A stretch of 64,000 bases of DNA, from the NCBI RefSeq assembly GCF_017368475.1, contig NZ_JAFNJE010000010.1:82719-146718 (forward strand), written 5' to 3'. Below are positions 18,741 through 28,333 of this stretch, piece by piece; positions within the stretch are counted from its first letter, which is position 1, and every line of letters starts with the position of its first letter. The notes beneath the pieces were generated by a model, which saw only the letters and a program-made list of their open reading frames with translations, had not been told where the DNA came from and did no database searches. The stretch is from Alteromonas sp. 5E99-2 (GTDB lineage Bacteria > Pseudomonadota > Gammaproteobacteria > Enterobacterales > Alteromonadaceae). The position numbers and the translations under genes were made by a program.

Positions 18741-19008
18741 GCATCACTTATCTCCTTACTTTCTAATGGATTTAACACTGTTATTGCCTTTCCTGACACC
18801 TATATCTAGGGGAACATTGAATTTCATGAAACAGAGGACGTAAATACCAATCCAGAACTTAATTTGATTCCAACAACCTAGTCGCCTGGCCGGTTTCAAC
18901 TTTATGCTATTTTGAAAGATAAGAGTGCATCAATAACGAGTATTTAGTCATTGGATAGTGTCTGCAATTTTATGATTGATTTGGGGTATCACTACAGACA
19001 TTTTGAAT

Positions 19009-19085
19009 TGGTCGGTGTGAGAGGATTTGAACCTCCGACCCCTGACACCCCATGACAGTGCGCTACCAAGCTGCGCCACACACCG
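19009..19085 (-). tRNA. tRNA-Pro (GGG)
   Basis: 77 bases including an encoded CCA. The acceptor stem pairs CGGTGTG with CACACCG. The D arm GCGCAGCTTGGTAGCGC, anticodon loop ATGGGGT (anticodon GGG) and T arm GGAGGTTCAAATCC are all present. The anticodon stem has the T-T mismatch also present in Escherichia coli proL. It stands alone between the unknown two-gene unit and dcd. Confidence 0.97.
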
Positions 19086-19162
19086 ACCGAAGATGCGCAT
19101 TATAGGAACTTAGCGCTGAAAATCTACTCTTTTATTTCGGTTTCGGCGAGTTTGATTAATTA

Positions 19163-19750
19163 TCAAACACCATCACCACTAATTCTGCTGGCAACCGCGC
19201 CATCTTGTCCCTTGTATTTAGCGTCTTTACGGGCGTTATAGGGTTTTTCCGCTGGGTTGGATAGCTTTTCAAAACTCAAGGCTCCAATTTTCATCATAGG
19301 ACGAAGAGCCAAAGGCAATTTACCTGAATTGAAAAACTCTAAAACAATATTTCCCGACCAACCTGGGTCAATTCTGTGCGCAGTTACATGCACCATAAGC
19401 CCTAGTCGCGCTAACGAACTGCGCCCGTCTAACCAACCTACTATATCGTTAGGTAAAGTGACTGACTCATAGGTGATGGCTAACGCCAATTGCCCAGGGT
19501 GAAGAAAAAACGCTTTATCATCGGTGAGTACAATTTCGTCACTCATCACTGAATTTAGCGCTTTTTGTACTTCCTCTTTAGGCCCGCTTAAATCGATATA
19601 GGGCGCTGCATGATCTTCAAATACACGAAATTTGTTTCCCAAGCGCATATCAAGAGTAACACCTGAAATTTGCGAATAATCCGGTGTTGGTTCAATCACT
19701 ATTTTCTGTTGTTGTATATGCTCGAAAATGTCTCTATCGCATAAACGCAT
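19163..19750 (-). CDS. dcd: dCTP deaminase
   Basis: 195 residues, matching the usual length of about 193. It deaminates dCTP to dUTP, supplying the dUTP pathway to dTTP. The start [12 protein letters not shown], the conserved [20 protein letters not shown] and catalytic-region [18 protein letters not shown] (with the catalytic Glu) are clear. It acts as a cytosolic homotrimer. It lies 72 bases downstream of mrp on the same strand, the same neighbourhood (mrp-dcd near metG) seen in many gammaproteobacteria. Confidence 0.97.
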   Translation of the reverse strand: MRLCDRDIFEHIQQQKIVIEPTPDYSQISGVTLDMRLGNKFRVFEDHAAPYIDLSGPKEEVQKALNSVMSDEIVLTDDKAFFLHPGQLALAITYESVTLPNDIVGWLDGRSSLARLGLMVHVTAHRIDPGWSGNIVLEFFNSGKLPLALRPMMKIGALSFEKLSNPAEKPYNARKDAKYKGQDGAVASRISGDGV

Positions 19751-19822
19751 TGAGTGTCCTTTAAAAGTAAGCTTGGGTAAAACTATGATAGTTAACCATT
19801 ATGACGGTCAGTTTAATTGCAA

Positions 19823-20938
19823 TCAATCTTGTATTACATTTATTGGTTCACCCACAATGTGTTTTTCTTCGTTTTCACTGCGCACCGCGCTTAACGCAAC
19901 CCGTAATGATAGAGTTCTGGCGATTTCTCGGTATTGATTAGCCAATAGACTTTGTGGTGAATGAATGGGCAGTGGCTTGCCTGCGTCGGCGTATTCACGG
20001 ATAGATATTGACAAGGGTAACGACCCCAGCAGTGGAATGTCGTGCCGTTCTGATAATTTTGTGCCACCGTTTTGCGAAAAAATAAATTCAGTATGACCGC
20101 AGTTAGAGCATGCATAAGAGCTCATATTTTCAACTAACCCCAACACTGGAATATTCAGCTTAGCAAACATATCAATGCCTTTTTGTGCATCAGCTAACGC
20201 TAAATCTTGTGGTGTAGTAACTACGATAGATGCCGTTAGTGGAACTTGTTGTGCCATGGTCAATTGCACGTCTCCAGTCCCCGGAGGCATATCCACAATA
20301 AGGTAATCTAACACGGGCCACTGGGTTTCATTTAACAACTGCATTAGTGCTTTGCTGGCCATAGGGCCACGCCAGACTGCTGCGTCTTCGTCTGGCACTA
20401 AATAACCAATAGAGTTTGTCACTATGCCGTCTTTTTCAATGGGGATCATAATCCGTTCATCAGGTGACTCAGGATGAGCGTCTTTGGTTCCCAACATGGT
20501 CGGAATAGACGGCCCATAAATATCCGCATCTAAAATACCGACGCTAGCCCCTTCTTGCATTAGTGCATAAGCAATGTTCACTGCAGTAGCACTTTTCCCT
20601 ACTCCGCCCTTGCCCGACGAAACCGCAACAATATTGCGAATATTCGTAATGTGAGGAAGTGCTGCCGCTCGGGTTGTAATTTTAGTAAGCATGTCCACTG
20701 AATCAAGACTGACTTCGTGCTCTTTTGCAATAGAAAAAGCCAGAAATTCAACGGTTTTATGTTCAGAAACGCACGCAAATGGAAAAGTAATTGTTATCTT
20801 ACTTTCAGCAAATTCAAACCAATTTAAGGGTAATTCAGGGTCGGCAAGTTCAAACAAATTGGCTACACCATGAGCCAAGGTTTTAATGAACTCTTCCTCG
20901 TGATTTTCACCGTCTTTTGAACTTTTTGAAAAAAACAT
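19823..20938 (-). CDS. apbC: Mrp/ApbC iron-sulfur cluster carrier ATPase
   Basis: 371 residues. An N-terminal extension of about 90 residues resembles a divergent MIP18-like domain. Then come the deviant Walker A SSGKGGVGKSATAVNIA, Walker B DYLIVDMPPGTGDVQL and the cluster-binding pair CSNC (YACSNCGHTEFIF). Family members carry and transfer Fe-S clusters in the cytosol. It is divergent from metG with a 96-base shared promoter region, the arrangement found in E. coli. Confidence 0.96.
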   Translation of the reverse strand: MFFSKSSKDGENHEEEFIKTLAHGVANLFELADPELPLNWFEFAESKITITFPFACVSEHKTVEFLAFSIAKEHEVSLDSVDMLTKITTRAAALPHITNIRNIVAVSSGKGGVGKSATAVNIAYALMQEGASVGILDADIYGPSIPTMLGTKDAHPESPDERIMIPIEKDGIVTNSIGYLVPDEDAAVWRGPMASKALMQLLNETQWPVLDYLIVDMPPGTGDVQLTMAQQVPLTASIVVTTPQDLALADAQKGIDMFAKLNIPVLGLVENMSSYACSNCGHTEFIFSQNGGTKLSERHDIPLLGSLPLSISIREYADAGKPLPIHSPQSLLANQYREIARTLSLRVALSAVRSENEEKHIVGEPINVIQD

Positions 20939-21034
20939 AGCGCTCCTTATGCAAAGCTAATGCAAAATTTAGGCATTTCCGTTACTATTCCGCCCATTAA
21001 AATTAGTCAATCTTAGTCGAACAGTTCGAGGCTT

Positions 21035-23071
21035 ATGAATCAAAAACGTCGCATTCTTGTTACCAGTGCCCTTCCCTATGCAAATGGGTCTATCCACCTT
21101 GGGCATTTATTAGAACATATTCAAACCGATATTTGGGCTCGTTTTCAACGATTAAGAGGCCATGAATGCTATGCGGTTTGCGCTGATGATGCTCACGGCA
21201 CTCCCGTTATGCTTAAAGCCCAAGAGCTTGGTATTACACCGGAACAAATGGTTGAACAAACCCGCGCAGAGCATCACCAAGATTTAAAAGATTTTCTGGT
21301 CGACTACGACAACTATTATGTGACTCATTCTGAAGAAAACAAGGTGTTGTGCGAAGCAATTTACACCAAGTTGGATAACGCAGGTTACATTAGCAAGCGC
21401 ACAATTAATCAATTGTTCGATCCAGAAAAAGAAATGTTCTTGCCAGACCGTTTTGTGACTGGTACCTGCCCTACCTGTGGCAGTGAAGAACAAAACGGAG
21501 ACAGCTGCGACAGTTGCGGTGCAACCTACAGTCCCACAGAACTTAAAAACCCAAAAAGCGTTGTGTCCGGTGCTGTGCCTGTATTGAAAGAATCCGAGCA
21601 CTTTTTCTTCGACCTTCCTCAGTTTGAAGGCATGTTGAAAGACTGGCTGCAAAGCGGTGCAATTCAAGAAGAAATGGCGAACAAACTACAGGAGTGGTTT
21701 GAAACCGGTTTGCAACAATGGGATATCAGCCGAGATGCTCCTTATTTTGGCTTTGAAATACCGGGTGCGCCCAATAAGTTTTTCTACGTTTGGGTAGATG
21801 CACCTGTGGGCTACATGGCGAGTTTCCTTAACTTTTGCCAACAAAACGACTTGGAGTTCGATGACTTCTGGACAGAAGGCAAAGACACCGAGCTGTACCA
21901 CTTTATTGGTAAAGACATTACCTATTTTCACTGCCTATTCTGGCCAGCAATGCTAGAAGGTGCAGGCTACCGTAAACCGAGCGGTGTAAATGTACATGGC
22001 TTCGTTACCGTAAATGGCGCAAAAATGTCTAAGTCAAAAGGCACCTTTATTAAAGGCCGTACTTACCTAGACCATTTAGAGCCAGAATATTTACGCTATT
22101 ACTTCGCGTCAAAACTGAGCGACGGCGTCACCGATATCGATCTTAACTTTGAAGACTTTGTACAAAAGGTGAATGCAGATTTAGTGGGTAAAGTGGTTAA
22201 TATTGCCAGTCGTTGTGCAAGCTTTATCACCAAGCGTTTCGACGGTACCTTGTCTGACAATATTGTTGATACTGCCCTGTTAAACGAATTCCAACAAGCA
22301 CAAGGCAGCATTGCTGAGTTGTTTGAAAAACGCAAATACAGCGCCGCTATTCGTGAAATTATGGCCTTAGCAGATAAAGCAAATCAATTTATCGACGCCA
22401 ACGCGCCTTGGGTAACCATTAAAGAAGAAGGTAAAGAAGCCTTTACCCATGATGTTTGCTCACTCGGTATTCACTTGTTCCGTATATTAACCATATACTT
22501 ACAACCTGTATTACCAGTGTTAGCCGACAAAGCCCAGGCATTTTTGAATGACACCTATACATGGGACAGCATTCAAACCGTGTTAAAAGGTCATGGTATT
22601 AATAAATTTAAAGCCATGATGCAAAGAGTTGAACCTGCGACTATCGAAAAAATTGTCGATGCGTCAAAAGAAGACTTAAAAGCAGCCCAGCAAAGTAAAG
22701 CAAAAGCGCAAGCTGACAGCCCTTTGGTTAAAGATCCAATTGCGCCTACAATTAGCTTTGACGAATTCGCTAAAGTCGATTTACGGGTTGCTAAAATTGC
22801 TCATGCAGAGCGCGTTGAGAAAGCCGATAAATTGCTGCGTTTAGAACTGGATTTAGGTGGAGAAAGCCGACAAGTATTTGCAGGTATAAAGTCAGCGTAT
22901 GAACCTGAAGATTTAATAGGTAAACACACTGTCATGGTTGCTAATTTGGCCCCAAGAAAAATGCGTTTCGGTTTGTCTGAGGGCATGGTACTAGCAGCTG
23001 GACCTGGTGGCAAAGACCTGTTTATTTTAGAGCCTCACGACGGTGCGCAGCCTGGGATGAAGGTGAAATAA
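21035..23071 (+). CDS. metG: Methionyl-tRNA synthetase
   Basis: 678 residues, the long form. The class I signatures are [15 protein letters not shown] (HIGH-type) and AKMSKSKGT (KMSKS). The zinc knuckle is [18 protein letters not shown] at about 145-162. A C-terminal tRNA-binding EMAP-like domain starts near residue 575 ([11 protein letters not shown]) and gives the dimer form. It charges initiator and elongator tRNA-Met. The last 50 bases overlap the convergent methyltransferase gene. Confidence 0.98.
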   Translation: MNQKRRILVTSALPYANGSIHLGHLLEHIQTDIWARFQRLRGHECYAVCADDAHGTPVMLKAQELGITPEQMVEQTRAEHHQDLKDFLVDYDNYYVTHSEENKVLCEAIYTKLDNAGYISKRTINQLFDPEKEMFLPDRFVTGTCPTCGSEEQNGDSCDSCGATYSPTELKNPKSVVSGAVPVLKESEHFFFDLPQFEGMLKDWLQSGAIQEEMANKLQEWFETGLQQWDISRDAPYFGFEIPGAPNKFFYVWVDAPVGYMASFLNFCQQNDLEFDDFWTEGKDTELYHFIGKDITYFHCLFWPAMLEGAGYRKPSGVNVHGFVTVNGAKMSKSKGTFIKGRTYLDHLEPEYLRYYFASKLSDGVTDIDLNFEDFVQKVNADLVGKVVNIASRCASFITKRFDGTLSDNIVDTALLNEFQQAQGSIAELFEKRKYSAAIREIMALADKANQFIDANAPWVTIKEEGKEAFTHDVCSLGIHLFRILTIYLQPVLPVLADKAQAFLNDTYTWDSIQTVLKGHGINKFKAMMQRVEPATIEKIVDASKEDLKAAQQSKAKAQADSPLVKDPIAPTISFDEFAKVDLRVAKIAHAERVEKADKLLRLELDLGGESRQVFAGIKSAYEPEDLIGKHTVMVANLAPRKMRFGLSEGMVLAAGPGGKDLFILEPHDGAQPGMKVK

Positions 23072-23834
23072 CCGGCGACACAACAGAATTAGCTGAGTTC
23101 GCGGCGCTTAAGGGAACAAACTTGCGCGCCGCTCTTCGCTTACTCTTTATCTTGGTCATGGGAATGGTTTGTTTTTTCGCTAAAATACAATACGCAGCCC
23201 CGCTCCACCCTAAATAGGGCGACAAGTACTGGCTAGCAAAACCTGCGGTTTTATCGTTTATTGGCACAGTCCAATTTGAAAATACGTTGCGATAGTAAAA
23301 ACAAGTTTCTTCTACAATTTCATAATGTAATAACTGCAGCCAATCTTTCACCCGCATCGGCGAGAAAAAACGTCCTTGCTTTAACGGATGATTACGAGAA
23401 AAAGGCAGTAATTTCATTATTCCAGACAGACTCAATGGGTTTAAACCACACAACAAAATGTGCCCATCGCAGGTAATGCTGTGATCTATTTCTCGCAGCA
23501 TACGGTGAGGATCAGCAGAAAAATCCAGTTCTAACGTTAAAAAGAACGCATCTACAGAATTTCCTTGTAATGGCAATTCCGTGTTCAACGCTTTTACATT
23601 TGGTTTCGCGCTTCCATTGTGCAAGGTAACTTGGTTACGAATAGAACAATCCGTTAATTGAATGGCGTCGGACAATGGTCCAAGCTTAACTAAATGATAA
23701 CCAAACATACGACTGGCTAACCTGTTGCATTCAGCTTCACAGGCTTTGTGTAGGCTATTCCCTTGCGTAAAGCTCTGCCAATCTTGAGGCTGATTATAGG
23801 TTTTATTGGTTCTTGCTGATCGCATTGATATCAT
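23022..23834 (-). CDS. SAM-dependent methyltransferase-like protein (YafS-type)
   Basis: 270 residues. It resembles class I methyltransferases encoded next to glo[19 protein letters not shown] motif IV region ([18 protein letters not shown]), post-motif segment [19 protein letters not shown] and [18 protein letters not shown]. The N-terminal GxGxG region is poorly conserved, so SAM binding is not certain. It shares a 44-base divergent region with gloB, as yafS does in E. coli. The basic, Ser/Ala-rich C-terminus overlaps the end of metG by 50 bases. Substrate unknown. Confidence 0.8.
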   Translation of the reverse strand: MISMRSARTNKTYNQPQDWQSFTQGNSLHKACEAECNRLASRMFGYHLVKLGPLSDAIQLTDCSIRNQVTLHNGSAKPNVKALNTELPLQGNSVDAFFLTLELDFSADPHRMLREIDHSITCDGHILLCGLNPLSLSGIMKLLPFSRNHPLKQGRFFSPMRVKDWLQLLHYEIVEETCFYYRNVFSNWTVPINDKTAGFASQYLSPYLGWSGAAYCILAKKQTIPMTKIKSKRRAARKFVPLSAANSANSVVSPVISPSSQAAHRREALK

Positions 23835-23878
23835 AGTTCGTTTACACTGTAATTCGACACTAGACGAGATTAGAGATC

Positions 23879-24655
23879 ATGGCAAGCGATCTAAACATTT
23901 TTCCCATACAGGCACTGTCCGACAACTATATTTGGTGTATTAACGATGGCTGCTACGCTGTTGTCGTCGACCCAGGCGATGCTGCGCCTGTCATAGAAAG
24001 CTTAAACAAACATGGGCTAAGATTAGACGCTATTTTAATTACTCACCATCATGCTGACCACACTGCAGGCATACAAGAATTAACAAGTGTTTATAAAAAT
24101 ATCCCTGTCATCGGTCCAAAAAATTCTAAAACAAAAGGCTTAACCCACTTAGTTGCAGAAAATGAAACCGTTAGCTTCGCAAATTTAGATATGCCGCTGC
24201 GTGTTTTAGAAGTACCAGGGCATACCTTAGATCATGTTGCCTATTACAGTGACACCGCGTTATTCTGCGGTGACACCCTATTTTGTGCTGGCTGTGGTCG
24301 TATTTTTGAAGGTACGCCGGAGCAAATGTGGTCTTCGTTGCAAAAAATCTGCTCACTGCCCGATACCATGCAGGTGTATTGCACTCATGAATACACTCTT
24401 GCAAACCTGAATTTTGCTCAAGCTGTAGAGCCCAATAATGAAGACATTCAAACAGCAATCGAGTCAGTAAAGCAATTGCGTAGCGCTGGGCTCCCTTCAC
24501 TCCCGAGCAACTTGGCATTAGAACGCAGTATTAATCCGTTTTTACGAGCTGATATACAAGAGAATTGGCCTTTTTTAGAAAAACACACCCAGCAAAAAGT
24601 CGCTAATTCGGTATCTGCTTTTGCAGCCATACGAGGCTGGAAAGACAAGTTTTAA
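23879..24655 (+). CDS. gloB: Hydroxyacylglutathione hydrolase (glyoxalase II)
   Basis: 258 residues, standard length. The metallo-beta-lactamase motif THHHADHTAG at about 56-65 binds the two metal ions. Further ligands are seen in VPGHTLDHVAYY, FCGDTLFCAGCGR and CTHEYTLANLNFA. It hydrolyses S-lactoylglutathione to lactate and glutathione, the last step of methylglyoxal detoxification. It is divergent from the methyltransferase and followed by mltD, as in E. coli. Confidence 0.97.
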   Translation: MASDLNIFPIQALSDNYIWCINDGCYAVVVDPGDAAPVIESLNKHGLRLDAILITHHHADHTAGIQELTSVYKNIPVIGPKNSKTKGLTHLVAENETVSFANLDMPLRVLEVPGHTLDHVAYYSDTALFCGDTLFCAGCGRIFEGTPEQMWSSLQKICSLPDTMQVYCTHEYTLANLNFAQAVEPNNEDIQTAIESVKQLRSAGLPSLPSNLALERSINPFLRADIQENWPFLEKHTQQKVANSVSAFAAIRGWKDKF

Positions 24656-24725
24656 GGCAAAGGTGAAATAATTTCATAAACCCATTACACTAACCCGCTT
24701 TGTGCGTCAGTGTTTGGTAAAGTAA

Positions 24726-26348
24726 ATGAAAGGCAATGCAGTAAATTTTTGGTTTGCGTTAGTAACAACAGGGTTGTTATCTGGTTGCAGTTCAGCTCCC
24801 TTATTCAGTAATGATACTACCCAAGAATCTCAATCTGTAGATGAAGTAAACGAAGCTGAAAATGGCGTAATTAACGTTATTCATCCAGAAGAAGAAGTCG
24901 TGTTAACCTTACCTGATCCAGAGGTAACTAAAGACTTTACGCCAGTTCCCATTACCGACGTTTGGCAACGTGTATCCCATCAGCTGAATTTTCCAATACC
25001 TCAACAGCAACGTATTGTTAGCCAGAGAAATTGGTACCTAAAACACCCCGAATACATGCAGCGTGTAGTCAATCGCGCACGACCTTTCTTGCATTATGTA
25101 GTGGAACAAATTGAACAGCATGATATGCCGTTAGAACTGGCTTTGTTACCTATAGTAGAAAGTGCTTATGACCCTTTTGCCTATTCTCATGGCAGAGCGT
25201 CGGGTATGTGGCAATTTATTCCCGGCACGGCAAAACAATTTGGCATGAAACAAACCTGGTGGTATGACGGAAGAAGAGACGTTATCGCATCGACTCAAGG
25301 GGCATTAGATTACCTAGCTTATTTACACAAATTCTTCGACGGCAATTGGTTACATGCCCTTGCCGCCTACAACAGTGGTGAAGGCCGAGTTAGACGAGCC
25401 ATTCGCGCAAACAAAAGAGCCGGAAAACCTACCGACTTTTGGTCTTTAGATTTACCCAAAGAAACTCGCGCTTATGTCCCTAAGCTTCTCGCGCTCGCCG
25501 ATATTTTGAAACATCAAGATCAATACGCCTTTGAGTGGCCTGAAGTAGACAATGTCGCCGTGGTTGACGTTATCGCAATTGATTCTCAAATCGACTTAGC
25601 TTTTGCTGCTGATATGGCAGGCCTTGATGTTGAAGCATTACAAGCATTAAACCCAGGTTTCAACCGATGGGCAACAGACCCTGACGGGCCTCATCGCTTA
25701 TTACTTCCGATTGCAAATATTGAACAGTTTTCACAGACTATTGCAGGCACCGACACAAAAGACAGATTAAATTGGGTTAGGCACAAAATTAAATCCGGTG
25801 ATAGCTTACTTAAGCTTGCAAAGCAATATCACACAACGCCTGAGATAATAAAACAAGTCAATGAGTTAAGGTCTAATAGAATTATTGCCGGCGAACATTT
25901 AATGGTGCCTGTTGCGCTTAAGTCTCTTTCTAGTTATTCCTTATCTAACGAAGAGCGCTTAGCAAAAACCCAAAACAAAAAACGCGGTGCCCATAAATTT
26001 ATCCATACGGTAAAACCCGGTGATAACTTTTGGGATCTTAGCCGAGAGTACAAAGTAGAAATCAGTTCTTTAGCGAAATGGAACGGCATGTCTCCCAAAG
26101 ATACCTTACACTTGGGCCAAGAATTAGTGGTGTGGGTAAACACAGTTAGCGACTCACAAAGCCAAGACGCTATTATAAGAAAAGTGTCCTACCAAGTTCG
26201 CCAAGGAGACTCTTTATCTCGCATTGCGTCCAAGTTTAATGTAAAAACAAAGGATATTGTTAAATGGAACGATTTAAACCCTAAGCGCTATTTGCAGCCA
26301 GGGCAAAAATTAGTACTCCATGTCGACGTTACCCGTTCAACGAGTTAA
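24726..26348 (+). CDS. mltD: Membrane-bound lytic murein transglycosylase D with three LysM domains
   Basis: 540 residues with lipobox LLSGCS, so a lipoprotein. The transglycosylase domain contains the catalytic Glu in ALLPIVESAYDPFAYS, then GRASGMWQFIPGTAKQFGM and AAYNSGEGRVRRA. Three LysM repeats lie at about 350-395 (KSGDSLLKLAKQYHT), 425-470 (KPGDNFWDLSREYK) and 490-536 (RQGDSLSRIASKFN), one more than E. coli MltD. It cleaves glycan strands to 1,6-anhydromuropeptides. Six bases separate it from the next gene, so they are probably co-transcribed. Confidence 0.96.
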   Translation: MKGNAVNFWFALVTTGLLSGCSSAPLFSNDTTQESQSVDEVNEAENGVINVIHPEEEVVLTLPDPEVTKDFTPVPITDVWQRVSHQLNFPIPQQQRIVSQRNWYLKHPEYMQRVVNRARPFLHYVVEQIEQHDMPLELALLPIVESAYDPFAYSHGRASGMWQFIPGTAKQFGMKQTWWYDGRRDVIASTQGALDYLAYLHKFFDGNWLHALAAYNSGEGRVRRAIRANKRAGKPTDFWSLDLPKETRAYVPKLLALADILKHQDQYAFEWPEVDNVAVVDVIAIDSQIDLAFAADMAGLDVEALQALNPGFNRWATDPDGPHRLLLPIANIEQFSQTIAGTDTKDRLNWVRHKIKSGDSLLKLAKQYHTTPEIIKQVNELRSNRIIAGEHLMVPVALKSLSSYSLSNEERLAKTQNKKRGAHKFIHTVKPGDNFWDLSREYKVEISSLAKWNGMSPKDTLHLGQELVVWVNTVSDSQSQDAIIRKVSYQVRQGDSLSRIASKFNVKTKDIVKWNDLNPKRYLQPGQKLVLHVDVTRSTS

Positions 26349-26354
26349 TACACC

Positions 26355-27362
26355 ATGTTGGGATTTAGCAGGGAAAATTTAAGAAAGAGCCAAGAGGCTC
26401 CATGGTTGGTGTTAGATTTGGTTATGCTTGGCATAGTCATGTTTAACTTACTTTGGCTAGCATTCGACGCGCTTTTTGAAACCAAGCTAATTCACAGTTT
26501 AATTGAAAATTATATCCTCAAATTAGTAACCTTATACACCCCAGTTCACGAAAACTTTTTGTTTGTTGACTTAGTTTTTGTCGCCATTTTTTTAAGTGAA
26601 TTTATTTTTCGCTGGGTGGTTGCTGTTGTACGCAAAGATCATGTTCGTTGGTATTTCTTCCCCTTTATTCACTGGTATGATTTATTGGGCTGTATTCCAG
26701 TTACCACAACCCGTCTGTTCCGTTTATTACGAGTGTTTTCAATTCTATATCGGTTGCACAAATTTAAGATTATCGATTTAAACCGCACTGGTATTTACCG
26801 CTTTGTTGCATTTTATCTTGATGTTTTTATTGAAGAACTTAGCGACCGTATCGTCATAAAAGTAATTTCTGATGCTCAAAAAGACATTGCCTCTGGTTCG
26901 CCACTAATTGAAGACGTACAAAAGAACGTTCTCTCCCCTCGCCTACCTATAGTAAGCCGTTATATTGCAGGCATTTTAAATCATTTAGGCGACTCCATAT
27001 TAGACAGTGATCACGGAGAAGTTATTCGTACTCACGTACAACAAAGCGTAGGCAAAGCGGTTAAAAACAACTCGCAAGTATCCGCCTTTTCAATGTTACC
27101 TGTTGTGGGTAGTACTATTGAAAACACACTAGAATCTGCGGTCACAGACATTGTTACCGCATCAATCATTAATTTACTCAGCGATATCGATGCTCAAAGA
27201 GTAGACCTATTTCTAAGAAACGGCATGACGGATTTCACACCAGAAGACGACGCCATTGACGACGAAATGATGATGGTGATCAACGAATGCTTAGAGCTAG
27301 TAAAAACCCATATATCTAGCCAACGCTGGAAAGTAGAGCTGGAAAACAGAAGTAAAAAATAA
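26355..27362 (+). CDS. Voltage-sensor-like membrane protein lacking a pore
   Basis: 335 residues. Four apolar segments (about 17-41, 66-88, 95-112 and 117-135) resemble a voltage-sensor domain. The fourth is S4-like, with basic residues every third position: R120, R123, R126 and then R133 and K136. No pore helix or selectivity-filter sequence follows. Instead there is a soluble region of about 200 residues, helical and acidic at the end (DDAIDDEMMMVINE). It may be annotated as an ion transporter in homologues. It follows mltD by six bases, hinting at an envelope role. Function is inference only. Confidence 0.7.
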   Translation: MLGFSRENLRKSQEAPWLVLDLVMLGIVMFNLLWLAFDALFETKLIHSLIENYILKLVTLYTPVHENFLFVDLVFVAIFLSEFIFRWVVAVVRKDHVRWYFFPFIHWYDLLGCIPVTTTRLFRLLRVFSILYRLHKFKIIDLNRTGIYRFVAFYLDVFIEELSDRIVIKVISDAQKDIASGSPLIEDVQKNVLSPRLPIVSRYIAGILNHLGDSILDSDHGEVIRTHVQQSVGKAVKNNSQVSAFSMLPVVGSTIENTLESAVTDIVTASIINLLSDIDAQRVDLFLRNGMTDFTPEDDAIDDEMMMVINECLELVKTHISSQRWKVELENRSKK

Positions 27363-27414
27363 GCCCTATACAATAGTCATGAATAGCCTAAAATACGCCT
27401 ATTAATTCTATTTT

Positions 27415-27702
27415 ATGATATTCGCTATGAGAGCCAGTGCCTGCCACATTTTGGTAAAAACCAAAGAACAAGCTGAAAAACTAAAAGCCCAATTAGACAA
27501 GGGTGGTAATTTCCAGCAGCTCGCTAAAAAACACTCTTTATGCCCTTCAGCCAAAAAAGGCGGCGACTTAGGCGAATTTGGCCCCGGTCAAATGGTAAAA
27601 GCCTTTGATAACGTCGTATTCAAAAAGCCTATACTAAAAGTACATGGGCCAGTGAAAACCAAGTTTGGTTTTCACCTGATCAAAACCCTTTATCGCAGCT
27701 AG
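27415..27702 (+). CDS. ppiC: Parvulin-type peptidyl-prolyl isomerase
   Basis: 95 residues; an ATG four codons in (27427) gives a length closer to the 93-residue E. coli PpiC and may be the true start. Parvulin core motifs are present: ASACHILVKTKEQAEKL, FQQLAKKHSLCPSAKKGG, DLGEFGPGQMVKAFDNVVF and TKFGFHLIKTL. It isomerises X-Pro bonds, has no signal peptide and is cytosolic. Short single-domain form; no partner gene. Confidence 0.95.
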   Translation: MIFAMRASACHILVKTKEQAEKLKAQLDKGGNFQQLAKKHSLCPSAKKGGDLGEFGPGQMVKAFDNVVFKKPILKVHGPVKTKFGFHLIKTLYRS

Positions 27703-27728
27703 GATCTGTTTAAAAAGAGTTTTGACGC

Positions 27729-28274
27729 TTATTCCGCCAGCTGAATAGTCGTTAAGCTCACTTCAATGTTGTCGTCGCCCAAATTAAACCAAGCTTGACC
27801 ATCTTGAATGGTGCATTGTATATGCATTTGTCTGTTTACAGCTTGTGCCAAGGTTTCAATAACCGATTCTGCAATAGTGTAAATACTGAGGTTTTTTCGC
27901 GCTTTTAACGCCGACTGTTCTTTTTGCCACCAAGTATCAAACATACCATTTTGGTAGCTGTAAACCGCCATGTGCTGCGACTGATTACAGCCTTTTTTAA
28001 TCCGCTGCTCTGAAGGTTGTCCTAATTCAATCCATTGTTCGATAACATCGCTGTAGTCTTTTTGCCACAAATCTGGCTCATCTACGTCGCTTAACCCTTT
28101 AGTAAAGCTCAAAGAATCACTGGCATTCATGGCAAACGCCAATATACGAAGCATCATGCGTTTGTCGGATTCTGAGGGGTGACGGGCTATGGTTAAATTG
28201 TGGTCGGCGTAATAGTGTCTGTCCATATCGGTAATAGACAAGTCAACTTTGAAAATCGTCGCTTTCAATGACAT
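27729..28274 (-). CDS. yaeQ: YaeQ family protein
   Basis: 181 residues aligning end to end with YaeQ: MSLKATIFKVDLSITDMDRH, LTIARHPSESDKRMMLRILA, GLSDVDEPDLW, WIELGQPSEQRIKKGCNQS and the C-terminal MHIQCTIQDGQAW. YaeQ proteins have a restriction-endonuclease-like fold variant and no established role; an early link to RfaH complementation is doubtful. It lies downstream of the NhaC-type gene's 3' end on the same strand, separated by 59 bases, with its own start region. Confidence 0.95.
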   Translation of the reverse strand: MSLKATIFKVDLSITDMDRHYYADHNLTIARHPSESDKRMMLRILAFAMNASDSLSFTKGLSDVDEPDLWQKDYSDVIEQWIELGQPSEQRIKKGCNQSQHMAVYSYQNGMFDTWWQKEQSALKARKNLSIYTIAESVIETLAQAVNRQMHIQCTIQDGQAWFNLGDDNIEVSLTTIQLAE

Positions 28275-28333
28275 TAGAGAAGCTTTTATTATGTATAGTT
28301 AACAATAATTTTATCATTAACCTCGCCTTAGAT

